Source: Ruminococcus sp.
GTDB lineage: Bacteria > Bacillota > Clostridia > Oscillospirales > Ruminococcaceae
NCBI GenBank assembly: GCA_021201755.1
Contig: JAJQEI010000041.1
Coordinates: 1 to 40,439 of the forward strand
Length of the DNA: 40,439 nt
Reading direction: 5' to 3'
Under the pieces are notes generated by a model. It worked only from the letters and a program-made list of their open reading frames with translations. It was not told where the DNA came from and ran no database searches. The stretch's first letter is position 1, and each line of letters begins with the position of its first letter. The position numbers and the translations under genes were made by a program. Shown here piece by piece: positions 1 through 7,814 of the stretch.

Positions 1-229
1 CTTTAAATTGGGATGATTATCCTTTACACTTAGCAAAGCATTTGTTAAGGAATTCTGGTTTAATGATTTTGAGAAGCGATAACAGCCAGTAATAGCATGG
101 TATGCGATAAATTCTGAATTGCTCCTTTAACAATTCGCTTATTTTATCTGCTGACGCCCATTGGTATATCTGTCGCACATTCTTCAACCCACATATACTT
201 CCGAGTATCACGGTCGTTATCGAATCCAA
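1..229 (-). pseudogene. ISAs1-like transposase N-terminal remnant
   Basis: The - strand reading frame from a TTG at 229 to a stop at 17-19 resembles the N-terminal, non-catalytic domain of ISAs1-family transposases, which ends in an 'IPxxxTxxRvlxxidPexlnxcF' type stretch. Here the matching part reads 'RIPCYYWLLSLLKIIKPEF' followed by 'NKCF'. The frame stays open upstream for roughly another 40 codons without a convincing start. After the stop, a neighbouring frame continues plausibly (V-K-D-N-H-P), which suggests a frameshift. The DDE catalytic part would lie left of the window. No terminal inverted repeat is visible at this end. I regard it as a dead or edge-truncated element; family assignment is moderate. 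Confidence 0.5.
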
Positions 230-502
230 TATCTTATAATAATATCCGTCATATTTGCTCTCTGTTTCTATTTCTTCAAAATATTTTGTGGTTTCTATAT
301 ATCCTTTTATTCTTCTATTATATCTCTTTTTTCCTTCCTTGTAAACACTTTGTAATTATTGATTTCTGTGGCATTTTTTGACCTTCCGAAAGATTGCTGT
401 GGGTATTTCCCAGAAGTGGTGTAAAATTGTACGGTGTTTTCAAAATTTAAATATATATTTTATGCAAATTGCCAAACCAAAAAGGTTTTTCTTTCGGAAC
501 TA

Positions 503-532
503 TTGAAATGGGAAGTTTGTTTGTGTTATAAT
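503..532 (+). promoter_or_regulatory. Sigma-70-type promoter of the ruv operon
   Basis: A TTGAAA box (503-508) and a perfect TATAAT (527-532) are separated by 18 bp, about 60 bp before the ruvC start. It is the only good promoter before the tightly spaced ruvC-ruvA-ruvB run, so it probably drives that operon. Confidence 0.7.
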
Positions 533-592
533 AAAACATAAATGATTGTGAAAGGGGAGACGTTACATGATGCGTGGAAAGGGACGGTTCAG

Positions 593-1108
593 ATGCGAAT
601 ATTAGGAATTGACCCGGGATATGCCATTGTAGGATTTGGCGTAGTGGATTATGCAGGATCGGATTTTTTGACACGTGGATATGGTGCCATTACGACACAG
701 GCAGGTATGTGCTTTGCTACACGGCTGGTTTCGATTTACGATGACTTATCAACCCTCTTTCGGCAATATCAGCCGAACTGCATTGCGATTGAACGGCTTT
801 ATTTCACATCCAACCAAAAAACGGTCATCGACGTATCTCAAGCGAGAGGCGTTATTGTTTTATGTGCAGAACAGCATGATATTCCACTCTACGAGTATAC
901 ACCTTTACAAGTGAAACAGGCGGTTGTTGGGTATGGAAAGGCGGAAAAAATGCAAGTGATGGACATGACCAAGCGCATTTTAAAACTTTCTCAAATTCCG
1001 AAACCGGACGATGCCGCAGATGCGCTAGCACTGGCGATTTGTCATGGACACTGTGCTACAGGCGTACAATTACAGGAACAGACCATTGGAACAGGAGATA
1101 CCGTATGA
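593..1108 (+). CDS. ruvC: Holliday junction endonuclease RuvC
   Basis: RuvC cuts Holliday junctions symmetrically in homologous recombination after RuvAB branch migration. The 171-residue product has the usual family length. It begins 'MRILGIDPGYAIVGFG', placing the first catalytic Asp at residue 7. The second acidic residue is in 'IERLYF', and the last pair lies in 'PDDAADALALAICH'. I chose the ATG at 593 because the protein then starts at the conserved beta strand and an AAAGGGA site lies just upstream; an in-frame ATG at 542 would add 17 atypical residues. The stop overlaps the start of ruvA (ATGA), showing translational coupling. Confidence 0.95.
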   Translation: MRILGIDPGYAIVGFGVVDYAGSDFLTRGYGAITTQAGMCFATRLVSIYDDLSTLFRQYQPNCIAIERLYFTSNQKTVIDVSQARGVIVLCAEQHDIPLYEYTPLQVKQAVVGYGKAEKMQVMDMTKRILKLSQIPKPDDAADALALAICHGHCATGVQLQEQTIGTGDTV

Positions 1109-1713
1109 TATACAGCGTACACGGAAAATTGATTGCAAAAGAGCCATTCCTTGCGGTGGTGGAATGCAGTGGTGTGGGTTATGTTTGTCGAGTGACTACA
1201 TCGACGTCGTCCAGTTTGGGTGGCATTGGAGAAACAGTTATGCTTTATACCATTATGCAGGTGCGAGAGGATGCAGTAGAATTATTTGGTTTTGCAATGA
1301 GACAAGAGCTTCGGTGTTTCCAATTGCTTACCAGTGTTTCAGGGGTCGGACCGAAAGCAGCACTATCGATTTTGTCTGATTTGACGGCGGATCGATTTTT
1401 GATGACAGTGGCATCCGGTGACCATAAAGCATTGACACGGGTAAAAGGGATTGGTACAAAGTCGGCGCAGCGAATTGTTATGGAGTTAAAAGACAAGGTG
1501 ACAGGCGATTCGTTGTCACTCTTGGGTGGCGATTATGCAGTGCAGTCCATATCTGATACAGGCGGTGGAAACGCTGGAGAAGCAATCGAAGCACTTGTTG
1601 CATTGGGATATACACAGAGTGAAGTAACACCGATTGTGGCAAAGCTGGATAGCAGTTTGTCCATATCCGATTTGGTGCGACAGACATTACAGGCGTTTGG
1701 AAAAAGACACTAA
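1105..1713 (+). CDS. ruvA: Holliday junction branch migration protein RuvA
   Basis: RuvA binds the four-way junction as a tetramer and loads the RuvB motor. The 202-residue protein starts 'MIYSVHGKLIAKEPFLAVVE', the N-terminal OB-fold. Tandem helix-hairpin-helix motifs follow: 'VSGVGPKAALSIL' and 'VKGIGTKSAQRIVMELKDK'. A flexible linker and the small C-terminal RuvB-binding domain ('EAIEALVALGYTQSEV') complete it. The start codon overlaps the ruvC stop by 4 bp. All three modules are present and there is nothing unusual in length. Confidence 0.95.
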   Translation: MIYSVHGKLIAKEPFLAVVECSGVGYVCRVTTSTSSSLGGIGETVMLYTIMQVREDAVELFGFAMRQELRCFQLLTSVSGVGPKAALSILSDLTADRFLMTVASGDHKALTRVKGIGTKSAQRIVMELKDKVTGDSLSLLGGDYAVQSISDTGGGNAGEAIEALVALGYTQSEVTPIVAKLDSSLSISDLVRQTLQAFGKRH

Positions 1714-1755
1714 TTGTTTATTGCTTTGAAGTTGCAATTGAAAAGAGGAATAGAT

Positions 1756-2823
1756 ATGATTGAAACGGCTGATATGTCTTTTGAAGACCGAATGGTGACA
1801 CCACAAGTGATAGAAGAGGATCGTGAAGCAGAAGTGACGCTGCGTCCACAGACGCTGGTGGAATATATCGGTCAGGATAAAGTAAAGGAGAATATGGCAA
1901 TCTATATCGAAGCGGCGAAACGACGTGGTGACCCATTGGATCATGTGCTGTTATATGGACCGCCGGGACTTGGAAAAACGACGCTGTCTGCGATTATTGC
2001 CCATGAAATGGGTGTGAATTTGCGTGTAACGACGGGACCCGCAATTGAAAAAGCCGGTGATTTGGCGGCGATTTTGACAAATTTGCAGCCAAATGATGTT
2101 CTCTTTATTGATGAGATACACCGCTTAAATCGACAGGTAGAGGAAATTCTCTATCCAGCACTGGAAGATCATGCCATTGACATTATCATGGGAAAAGGAC
2201 CGTCTGCACGCTCGTTACGATTGGATTTGAACCCGTTTACGCTGGTGGGTGCTACTACGAGAGCGGGACAGCTATCGAGTCCGCTGCGAGACCGTTTTGG
2301 TATGATTTTGCGCTTAGAGCTGTATACCACGGAACAGTTGACAGACATTGTACGACGTAGTGCAATGCTGTTGAAAATTCCTTGCAGTATCGATGGCGCA
2401 ACGGAAATTGCCAGTCGTGCCAGAGGAACGCCACGAATTGCCAATCGACTTTTAAAACGAGTACGGGATTTTGCGGACGTTATCGGCAATGGAGAGATTA
2501 CACAGGAAATCGCCAAGGTAGCACTAGACCGCTTGGAAATCGATGCATTGGGACTGGACAGCAATGACCGACGTATGCTGGAGATGATTATCAAAGGCTA
2601 TGGTGGAGGACCGGTGGGGCTGGAGACACTGGCTTCTGCTTTGGGGGAAGAGGCAGTGACATTGGAAGACGTATGCGAACCATTTTTGATGCAGCTTGGG
2701 TTCTTATCTCGAACTCCAAGAGGACGATGTGCCACGAAGCTTGCCTACGAACATATGGGTTATCCCATGCCACAGACACAATCTCCAACCAACAACGACA
2801 TAGATGGTCAAATGTACTTTTAA
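1756..2823 (+). CDS. ruvB: Holliday junction branch migration ATPase RuvB
   Basis: RuvB is the hexameric AAA+ motor that drives branch migration with RuvA. The 355-residue protein carries Walker A 'GPPGLGKTT' (near residue 68), Walker B 'LFIDEIHR' (near 116), sensor 1 '[18 protein letters not shown]' and the C-terminal winged-helix segment '[11 protein letters not shown]'. The ATG at 1756 follows an AAGAGGAA site and gives the usual N-terminus; the reading frame is open back to the ruvA stop but lacks a better start. It is the last gene of the ruvCAB set; two hairpins lie between it and glmM. Confidence 0.95.
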   Translation: MIETADMSFEDRMVTPQVIEEDREAEVTLRPQTLVEYIGQDKVKENMAIYIEAAKRRGDPLDHVLLYGPPGLGKTTLSAIIAHEMGVNLRVTTGPAIEKAGDLAAILTNLQPNDVLFIDEIHRLNRQVEEILYPALEDHAIDIIMGKGPSARSLRLDLNPFTLVGATTRAGQLSSPLRDRFGMILRLELYTTEQLTDIVRRSAMLLKIPCSIDGATEIASRARGTPRIANRLLKRVRDFADVIGNGEITQEIAKVALDRLEIDALGLDSNDRRMLEMIIKGYGGGPVGLETLASALGEEAVTLEDVCEPFLMQLGFLSRTPRGRCATKLAYEHMGYPMPQTQSPTNNDIDGQMYF

Positions 2824-2839
2824 AGGCTGGAGGGTTCAT

Positions 2840-2893
2840 GATTAGAGATTAAAATTAAAATGGATGAGGAATTCAGAATGATAAGCTCTAATC
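2840..2893. repeat. Inverted repeat after ruvB
   Basis: GATTAGAG (2840-2847) is matched by CTCTAATC (2886-2893), an 8-bp perfect stem with a 38-nt loop. The same ATTAGAG/CTCTAAT arms recur in the terminator-like hairpin at 2939-2966, so alternative pairings between the two are possible. Confidence 0.45.
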
Positions 2894-2938
2894 TTTGGCT
2901 CTTAAAAATAAAATTTCAAAAAGAAGAATATTGGTTAG

Positions 2939-2966
2939 AAATTAGAGTCACCTAGCTCTAATTTTT
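2939..2966 (+). terminator. Rho-independent terminator or attenuator before glmM
   Basis: AAATTAGAG (2939-2947) pairs perfectly with CTCTAATTT (2956-2964) and runs into a T-tract. It ends 21 bp before the glmM start, so it either ends the ruv transcript or acts as an attenuator. Confidence 0.6.
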
Positions 2967-2987
2967 CATAGGAAGGAATCATAAACA

Positions 2988-4343
2988 ATGGGCAGATTAT
3001 TTGGAACAGATGGTGCAAGAGGTGTTGCCATTACAGAACTCACCTGCGAGCTTGCAATGCAAATCGGTAGAGCGACAGCATTGGTACTCACGAAAGAAAC
3101 AAAACATAACGCAAAAATTTTTATCGGAAAGGATACGAGAATTTCCTCGGATATTTTAGAGGCAGCCCTTTGTGCTGGGATTTGTTCGGTGGGAGCGCAG
3201 GCAGTGAAGCTGGGTGTTGTCCCGACGCCGGCAGTGGCGTATCTGGTGCGCACCAAAAAGGCAGATGCAGGCGTCATGATTTCGGCTTCTCACAATAGTG
3301 TAGAATTCAACGGTATCAAGCTATTTGCTTCTACTGGTTACAAGCTGCCGAATGCAGTGGAAGAGGAAATAGAAGCACTGATTCTCGATCATCCGGAACA
3401 AATTACCCTTCAATCCCACACGAACGTGGGGACAATTTCGGACTATGCCGACGCTAAGGAAGACTATATCGCTTATTTAAAAAGCTGTGTTTCTACAGAT
3501 TGTTTCGGAATGCGTGTGGTTCTCGATTGTGCAAACGGCAGTGCCTCTGCTACGGCACAAGCACTTTTCACTCGTCTGGGAGCGTCGAGAGTACATATGC
3601 TCAGTGCATCACCAGATGGATCGAACATCAATCGAAATTGTGGTTCTACTCATATGGAAGAGTTGATGGCGTATATGAAAAGTCACGACTATGATTTGGG
3701 GTTGGCGTTCGATGGAGATGCTGACCGCTGTTTGGCAGTGGATGAAAACGGAAAGCTTGTGGACGGAGACCAAATCATTGCCATCTGTGCAAATGCGATG
3801 CGACAAAATGGCACGTTAAAAAAAGATACAGCAGTCGTGACGGTGATGACAAATCTAGGTTTTTTTCACTTTTGCAAAGCGAATGACATTCACACGACGG
3901 CAACGAAAGTGGGTGACCGCTATGTGTTGGAACAAATGCTGACTGAGGGATATAATTTGGGCGGTGAGCAAAGTGGACATATTATCTTTCTAGATGAAAT
4001 GACAACTGGTGACGGGGAATTGTCAGGGATTAAACTGTTGGAAATTTTGAAACAGTCTGGAAAGAAGATGAGCGAATTGGCGTGTGTGATGGAGCGGTTT
4101 CCACAGATACTCTACAATGTCACCATTCCTGCGGAGAAAAAAGGGCACTGGCAAGAGGATAAACAAATTGCCGCACTGATTTCAAAGTACACGGAAGAAT
4201 TGGGTGACAATGGCAGAATTCTTGTACGAGAGAGTGGAACAGAGCCATTGATTCGAGTTATGGTGGAAGGAAAGGATGCTGCACAAATCAAAATTGTTGC
4301 ACAAGATATTACAGCACAAGTCGAAGCATTTGCCAATCAATAA
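2988..4343 (+). CDS. glmM: Phosphoglucosamine mutase
   Basis: GlmM converts glucosamine-6-phosphate to glucosamine-1-phosphate for UDP-GlcNAc and peptidoglycan synthesis. The 451-residue protein has the family length and landmarks: N-terminal 'GRLFGTDGARGVA', the phosphoserine loop 'MISASHNS' (near residue 100), the metal-binding 'FDGDADRC' (near 243), the sugar-binding 'GGEQSGH' and the phosphate-binding 'RESGTEPLIRVMVEG' near the C-terminus. The ATG follows a GGAAGGA site. The stop codon is part of the Shine-Dalgarno sequence of the following methyltransferase gene. Confidence 0.95.
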   Translation: MGRLFGTDGARGVAITELTCELAMQIGRATALVLTKETKHNAKIFIGKDTRISSDILEAALCAGICSVGAQAVKLGVVPTPAVAYLVRTKKADAGVMISASHNSVEFNGIKLFASTGYKLPNAVEEEIEALILDHPEQITLQSHTNVGTISDYADAKEDYIAYLKSCVSTDCFGMRVVLDCANGSASATAQALFTRLGASRVHMLSASPDGSNINRNCGSTHMEELMAYMKSHDYDLGLAFDGDADRCLAVDENGKLVDGDQIIAICANAMRQNGTLKKDTAVVTVMTNLGFFHFCKANDIHTTATKVGDRYVLEQMLTEGYNLGGEQSGHIIFLDEMTTGDGELSGIKLLEILKQSGKKMSELACVMERFPQILYNVTIPAEKKGHWQEDKQIAALISKYTEELGDNGRILVRESGTEPLIRVMVEGKDAAQIKIVAQDITAQVEAFANQ

Positions 4344-4354
4344 AGGAGTAATCA

Positions 4355-5233
4355 TTGAGAATAGCAACAGGATGGAAGAAATATGAGATTTTAGATACTG
4401 CAGAACAGGAAAAACTTGAAAATTGGAATGGCATACGGCTGATTCGTCCAGATCCACAGATTATCTGGAAAACGCCCAAGGCGCAGGGTGTCTGGCAGAC
4501 GGCAGATGGACACTATTATCGCTCTTCTTCCGGCGGTGGGAGCTGGACATTTCATAAAAATCCTCCTGCATCATGGGAAATGCCTTATGAGCCACTGCAA
4601 TTGACATTCAAAATTCAGCCCACCGGATTCAAGCATACTGGATTATTTCCGGAACAGGCGGTAAACTGGGACTGGATGGCACAACGGATTCGCTCTGCCG
4701 CTCGACCGATTTTAGTACTCAATCTGTTCGCTTATACTGGTGGTGCAAGTCTTGCGTGTGCGGCAGCCGGTGCTGCGGTGTGTCATGTAGATGCATCGAA
4801 GGGAATGGTACAGTGGGCGAGAGAAAACGCCACATTATCTAGCTTGACTGAAAAACCGATACGCTGGATTGTGGACGACTGTGAAAAATTCGTGGCACGG
4901 GAAATTCGTCGTGGAAGACGCTATGACGCCATTATTATGGATCCGCCGAGTTATGGCAGAGGACCGGGTGGCGAAGTGTGGAAACTGGAGAATAATATTT
5001 ATGATTTCGTTAAATTGTGTGCCGAGGTCTTGTCAGAGAAGCCACTGTTTTTCTTGCTGAACAGCTATACTACGGGGCTTTCTCCTACGGTGATGGGTTA
5101 TCTCCTTGGAAGTATCCTAAAACCAAAATACGGCGGCAGTTTATCCGCTGATGAAATTGGCTTACCTGTAAAATCGAGTGGTATGGTTTTGCCATGTGGC
5201 GCAACGGCAATATGGGAAACCAACAGCCATTAG
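4355..5233 (+). CDS. Class I SAM-dependent methyltransferase, RlmI/RlmK-like
   Basis: The 292-residue protein has the layout of the SAM-dependent 23S rRNA methyltransferase catalytic domain. An N-terminal region with 'GFKHTGLFPEQAVNWDWM' precedes motif I 'VLNLFAYTGGASLACAAAG', an acidic ribose-binding 'HVDASKGMVQWARENA', and motif IV 'DAIIMDPPSYGRGPGG'. The target nucleotide cannot be read from the sequence; rRNA is the family expectation. There is no PUA domain, unlike E. coli RlmI. Start is a TTG 7 bp after AAAGGAG; no in-frame ATG is near. It sits 11 bp behind glmM and is probably cotranscribed. Confidence 0.8.
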   Translation: MRIATGWKKYEILDTAEQEKLENWNGIRLIRPDPQIIWKTPKAQGVWQTADGHYYRSSSGGGSWTFHKNPPASWEMPYEPLQLTFKIQPTGFKHTGLFPEQAVNWDWMAQRIRSAARPILVLNLFAYTGGASLACAAAGAAVCHVDASKGMVQWARENATLSSLTEKPIRWIVDDCEKFVAREIRRGRRYDAIIMDPPSYGRGPGGEVWKLENNIYDFVKLCAEVLSEKPLFFLLNSYTTGLSPTVMGYLLGSILKPKYGGSLSADEIGLPVKSSGMVLPCGATAIWETNSH

Positions 5234-5263
5234 GCAGTTTGCATCGAATGGAGGTTCTTGTTT

Positions 5264-6112
5264 ATGGATGCACATATCAAAGCAGAAAATTTATCCTTTC
5301 ACTATACCGATGAAGACGGGAAGACCACCTCACCAGAGATTCTCAGAGACCTTTCTCTTACCATAGATTCCGGTGCATTTGTGGCGGTTCTGGGTCACAA
5401 CGGCTGTGGCAAGTCGACGCTGGCCAAACACATGAATGCAATTCTGCTCCCTACTGGCGGCAGCGTGACGGTGTGTGGCATGGATACGAAGCAAGAGGAA
5501 AAGCTCTATGAAATTCGGCAGCATATAGGAATGGTTTTTCAAAATCCGGACAACCAAATTGTTGCGACGATTGTGGAAGAGGACGTGGCGTTTGGACCGG
5601 AAAACCTAGGGCTGCTACCAGAGGAAATCCGTCGCAGAGTGGATGATGCTTTAAAAGTGGTGGATATGTACGATTATCGGATGCACGTACCGAGTCAGCT
5701 GTCTGGCGGACAGAAACAGCGTGTGGCAATCGCAGGTATCATTGCAATGCGACCGTCCTGTATTGTTTTAGATGAGCCGACAGCGATGCTTGATCCAAAG
5801 GGCAGACGAGAAGTAATGCAGACGATTCAAAAACTGAATCGGGAAGAGGGAATTACCATTGTACTCATTACCCACTATATGGATGAGGCTGCGAAAGCTG
5901 ACCGCGTGGTGGTGATGGATGATGGGAAAATTATATTGGACGATAAGCCAGAAGTGGTTTTTTCTCATGTGGAGCAAATGAAAAAATTGGGATTAGATGT
6001 GCCACAAGTGACGGAACTTGTGTACGAACTGCGACAGAGTGGCTGGAAGTTGAATCTTGAAATCATCACGGAAGAAGCTTGTATAGAGGCACTTTTAAGG
6101 CAATTATCATAA
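5264..6112 (+). CDS. ecfA1: Energy-coupling factor transporter ATPase EcfA1
   Basis: This is one of the two ATPases that power the shared energy-coupling module for vitamin or metal S-components. The 282-residue protein has Walker A 'GHNGCGKST' (near residue 43), Q-loop 'VFQNPDNQIVATIVEEDVAFGPEN' region characteristic of CbiO/EcfA proteins, signature 'LSGGQKQR' (near 146) and Walker B 'CIVLDEPTAMLDP'. I start at ATG 5264, 9 bp after GGAGG; an in-frame TTG lies 6 bp upstream. The gene is followed by ecfA2 after 15 bp and then ecfT, the canonical order. No S-component gene is in the window. Confidence 0.93.
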   Translation: MDAHIKAENLSFHYTDEDGKTTSPEILRDLSLTIDSGAFVAVLGHNGCGKSTLAKHMNAILLPTGGSVTVCGMDTKQEEKLYEIRQHIGMVFQNPDNQIVATIVEEDVAFGPENLGLLPEEIRRRVDDALKVVDMYDYRMHVPSQLSGGQKQRVAIAGIIAMRPSCIVLDEPTAMLDPKGRREVMQTIQKLNREEGITIVLITHYMDEAAKADRVVVMDDGKIILDDKPEVVFSHVEQMKKLGLDVPQVTELVYELRQSGWKLNLEIITEEACIEALLRQLS

Positions 6113-6127
6113 GGAAGAGGTGAGAGT

Positions 6128-6997
6128 GTGGCAGTACTGCAAACAGAAGAACTGACCTATTGTTATGGAATTGGGACACCGTTTGAGAAAACGGCAGTGG
6201 ATCATGTGAATCTGAAAATCGATGCAGGTGACTTTGTGGGTATCATTGGTCATACTGGTTCAGGAAAGTCAACATTGATTCAGCATTTAAATGGTTTGCT
6301 CAAGCCGACTTCTGGTACGGTAAAATTGGACGGGAAGGATATTTGGGCAGAAAAGGAAAAAATGCGAGATGTACGTTTTCGAGTGGGACTGGTATTTCAA
6401 TATCCGGAATATCAAATTTTTGAAGAAACGGTTTTTCGGGATATTGCCTATGGACCGACAAATATGGGTCTGTCTGAAGCGGATGTGAAACAGCGTATAG
6501 AGGAGACTGCCGAAATTGTAGGTATTTCAGGGGATATGTTGGAACAGTCGCCATTTTTGCTGTCTGGCGGTCAAAAACGCCGTGTGGCAATCGCAGGGGT
6601 TATGGCGATGCGACCGGAGGTGTTGATTCTGGACGAGCCTACAGCAGGACTTGACCCAAGAGGCAGAGAGGAAATCTTACAGGAAATCGAGAGCTATCGT
6701 GCGGAAACGAAGAGTACGATTTTGCTTGTCTCCCACAGTATGGAAGACGTGGCACGCCATGCACAACGCATTCTTGTGATGAACGCTGGGCGAGTTTTCT
6801 GCTATGACACGGTGTCAAACGTGTTTTGTCGCTCGGAGGAACTACAAGCGATTGGCTTGGCAGTGCCACAAATTACAAGAGTATGTAACGCCTTACGTGC
6901 CAAGGGAATTCCACTGCGTGAGGATATTTATACGGTGGCACAGGCAAAAGAGCAGCTTTTGGCATTGCATCAAGGGAGGGAAAATGAAAAATGTTAA
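6128..6997 (+). CDS. ecfA2: Energy-coupling factor transporter ATPase EcfA2
   Basis: Second ATPase of the ECF module, pairing with EcfA1 as a heterodimer beneath EcfT. The 289-residue protein shows Walker A 'GHTGSGKST', the EcfA2-type 'VFQYPEYQIFEETVFRDIA' segment, signature 'LSGGQKRR' and Walker B 'VLILDEPTAGLDP'. The GTG start follows AGGAAGAGG. The coding region runs 7 bp into ecfT, indicating coupled translation and fixed stoichiometry. The C-terminal 'LREDIYTVAQAKEQLLAL' segment is also typical of the family. Confidence 0.93.
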   Translation: MAVLQTEELTYCYGIGTPFEKTAVDHVNLKIDAGDFVGIIGHTGSGKSTLIQHLNGLLKPTSGTVKLDGKDIWAEKEKMRDVRFRVGLVFQYPEYQIFEETVFRDIAYGPTNMGLSEADVKQRIEETAEIVGISGDMLEQSPFLLSGGQKRRVAIAGVMAMRPEVLILDEPTAGLDPRGREEILQEIESYRAETKSTILLVSHSMEDVARHAQRILVMNAGRVFCYDTVSNVFCRSEELQAIGLAVPQITRVCNALRAKGIPLREDIYTVAQAKEQLLALHQGRENEKC

Positions 6998-7797
6998 AAG
7001 ATATTACCATTGGGCAATATTTCCCTGGAAACAGTGTCGTTCATCGAATGGATCCACGGTATAAAATTGTTATTACCTTGTTATTTATTGTGATGCTTTT
7101 TTTGGGAAAACATTTGTACTCTCTTGTATTTGGCGTAGCACTATGTGTGCTGGCGTTTGCACTTTCGAAAATACCATTTCGGCTGCTTTGGAAAAATGTG
7201 AAAATGCTCGTACCCATTCTTATGATAACTGCTTTGTTGGACTTGTTTTTTATTGATGGGGATACGCTTTTATTTGGCTGGCACTTCATCCAGATTTATT
7301 GGGAGGGAATTCGAACGGCAATTCTTATGATTGTCCGAATTCTGGTTTTGATTGCTGGTTCATCTCTCTTGATGTATACAACGTCTCCTATCGCTCTTAC
7401 AGATGCCATTGAACAGCTGTTGAATCCATTAAAAAAGATTCACGTACCAGTACACGCTTTTGCCATGATGATGACCATTGCATTGCGATTTATTCCCACG
7501 TTGTTAGAGGAAACAGACAAAATTATGACGGCACAAAAAGCAAGGGGTGCGAACTTTAGTGAAGGGAATATTCTACAGCGTGCGAAAGCATTGCTTCCGA
7601 TTTTAATTCCATTGTTTGTATCGGCGTTTCGTCGGGCAGAGGAACTTGCGACTGCCATGGAGTGTCGTTGTTATCGTGGCGAAGCAGGCAGAACGAAAAT
7701 GCGGCAGCTTCATGCTGCGGCGAGAGATTATGTGGCAATGACTGTTACGTTGCTTTTGCTGGTGATGGCAATTACTGTAAAAATTATTTGGGGATAG
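6991..7797 (+). CDS. ecfT: Energy-coupling factor transmembrane protein EcfT
   Basis: EcfT is the membrane scaffold linking the two ATPases to exchangeable substrate-binding S-proteins. The 268-residue protein has about five to six hydrophobic segments and the family's coupling-helix motifs, 'KARGANF' and the later 'AMECRCYRGEAGRTKM'. It starts 'DITIGQYFPGNSVVHRMDPR' after the initiating residues, as usual for EcfT. The ATG at 6991 overlaps ecfA2 by 7 bp and is preceded by AAGGGAGGG. In many Firmicutes truA follows directly; here a decayed YfhO-like gene intervenes. Confidence 0.93.
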   Translation: MLKDITIGQYFPGNSVVHRMDPRYKIVITLLFIVMLFLGKHLYSLVFGVALCVLAFALSKIPFRLLWKNVKMLVPILMITALLDLFFIDGDTLLFGWHFIQIYWEGIRTAILMIVRILVLIAGSSLLMYTTSPIALTDAIEQLLNPLKKIHVPVHAFAMMMTIALRFIPTLLEETDKIMTAQKARGANFSEGNILQRAKALLPILIPLFVSAFRRAEELATAMECRCYRGEAGRTKMRQLHAAARDYVAMTVTLLLLVMAITVKIIWG

Positions 7798-7814
7798 AAA
7801 GGGGGCGGCAATTT

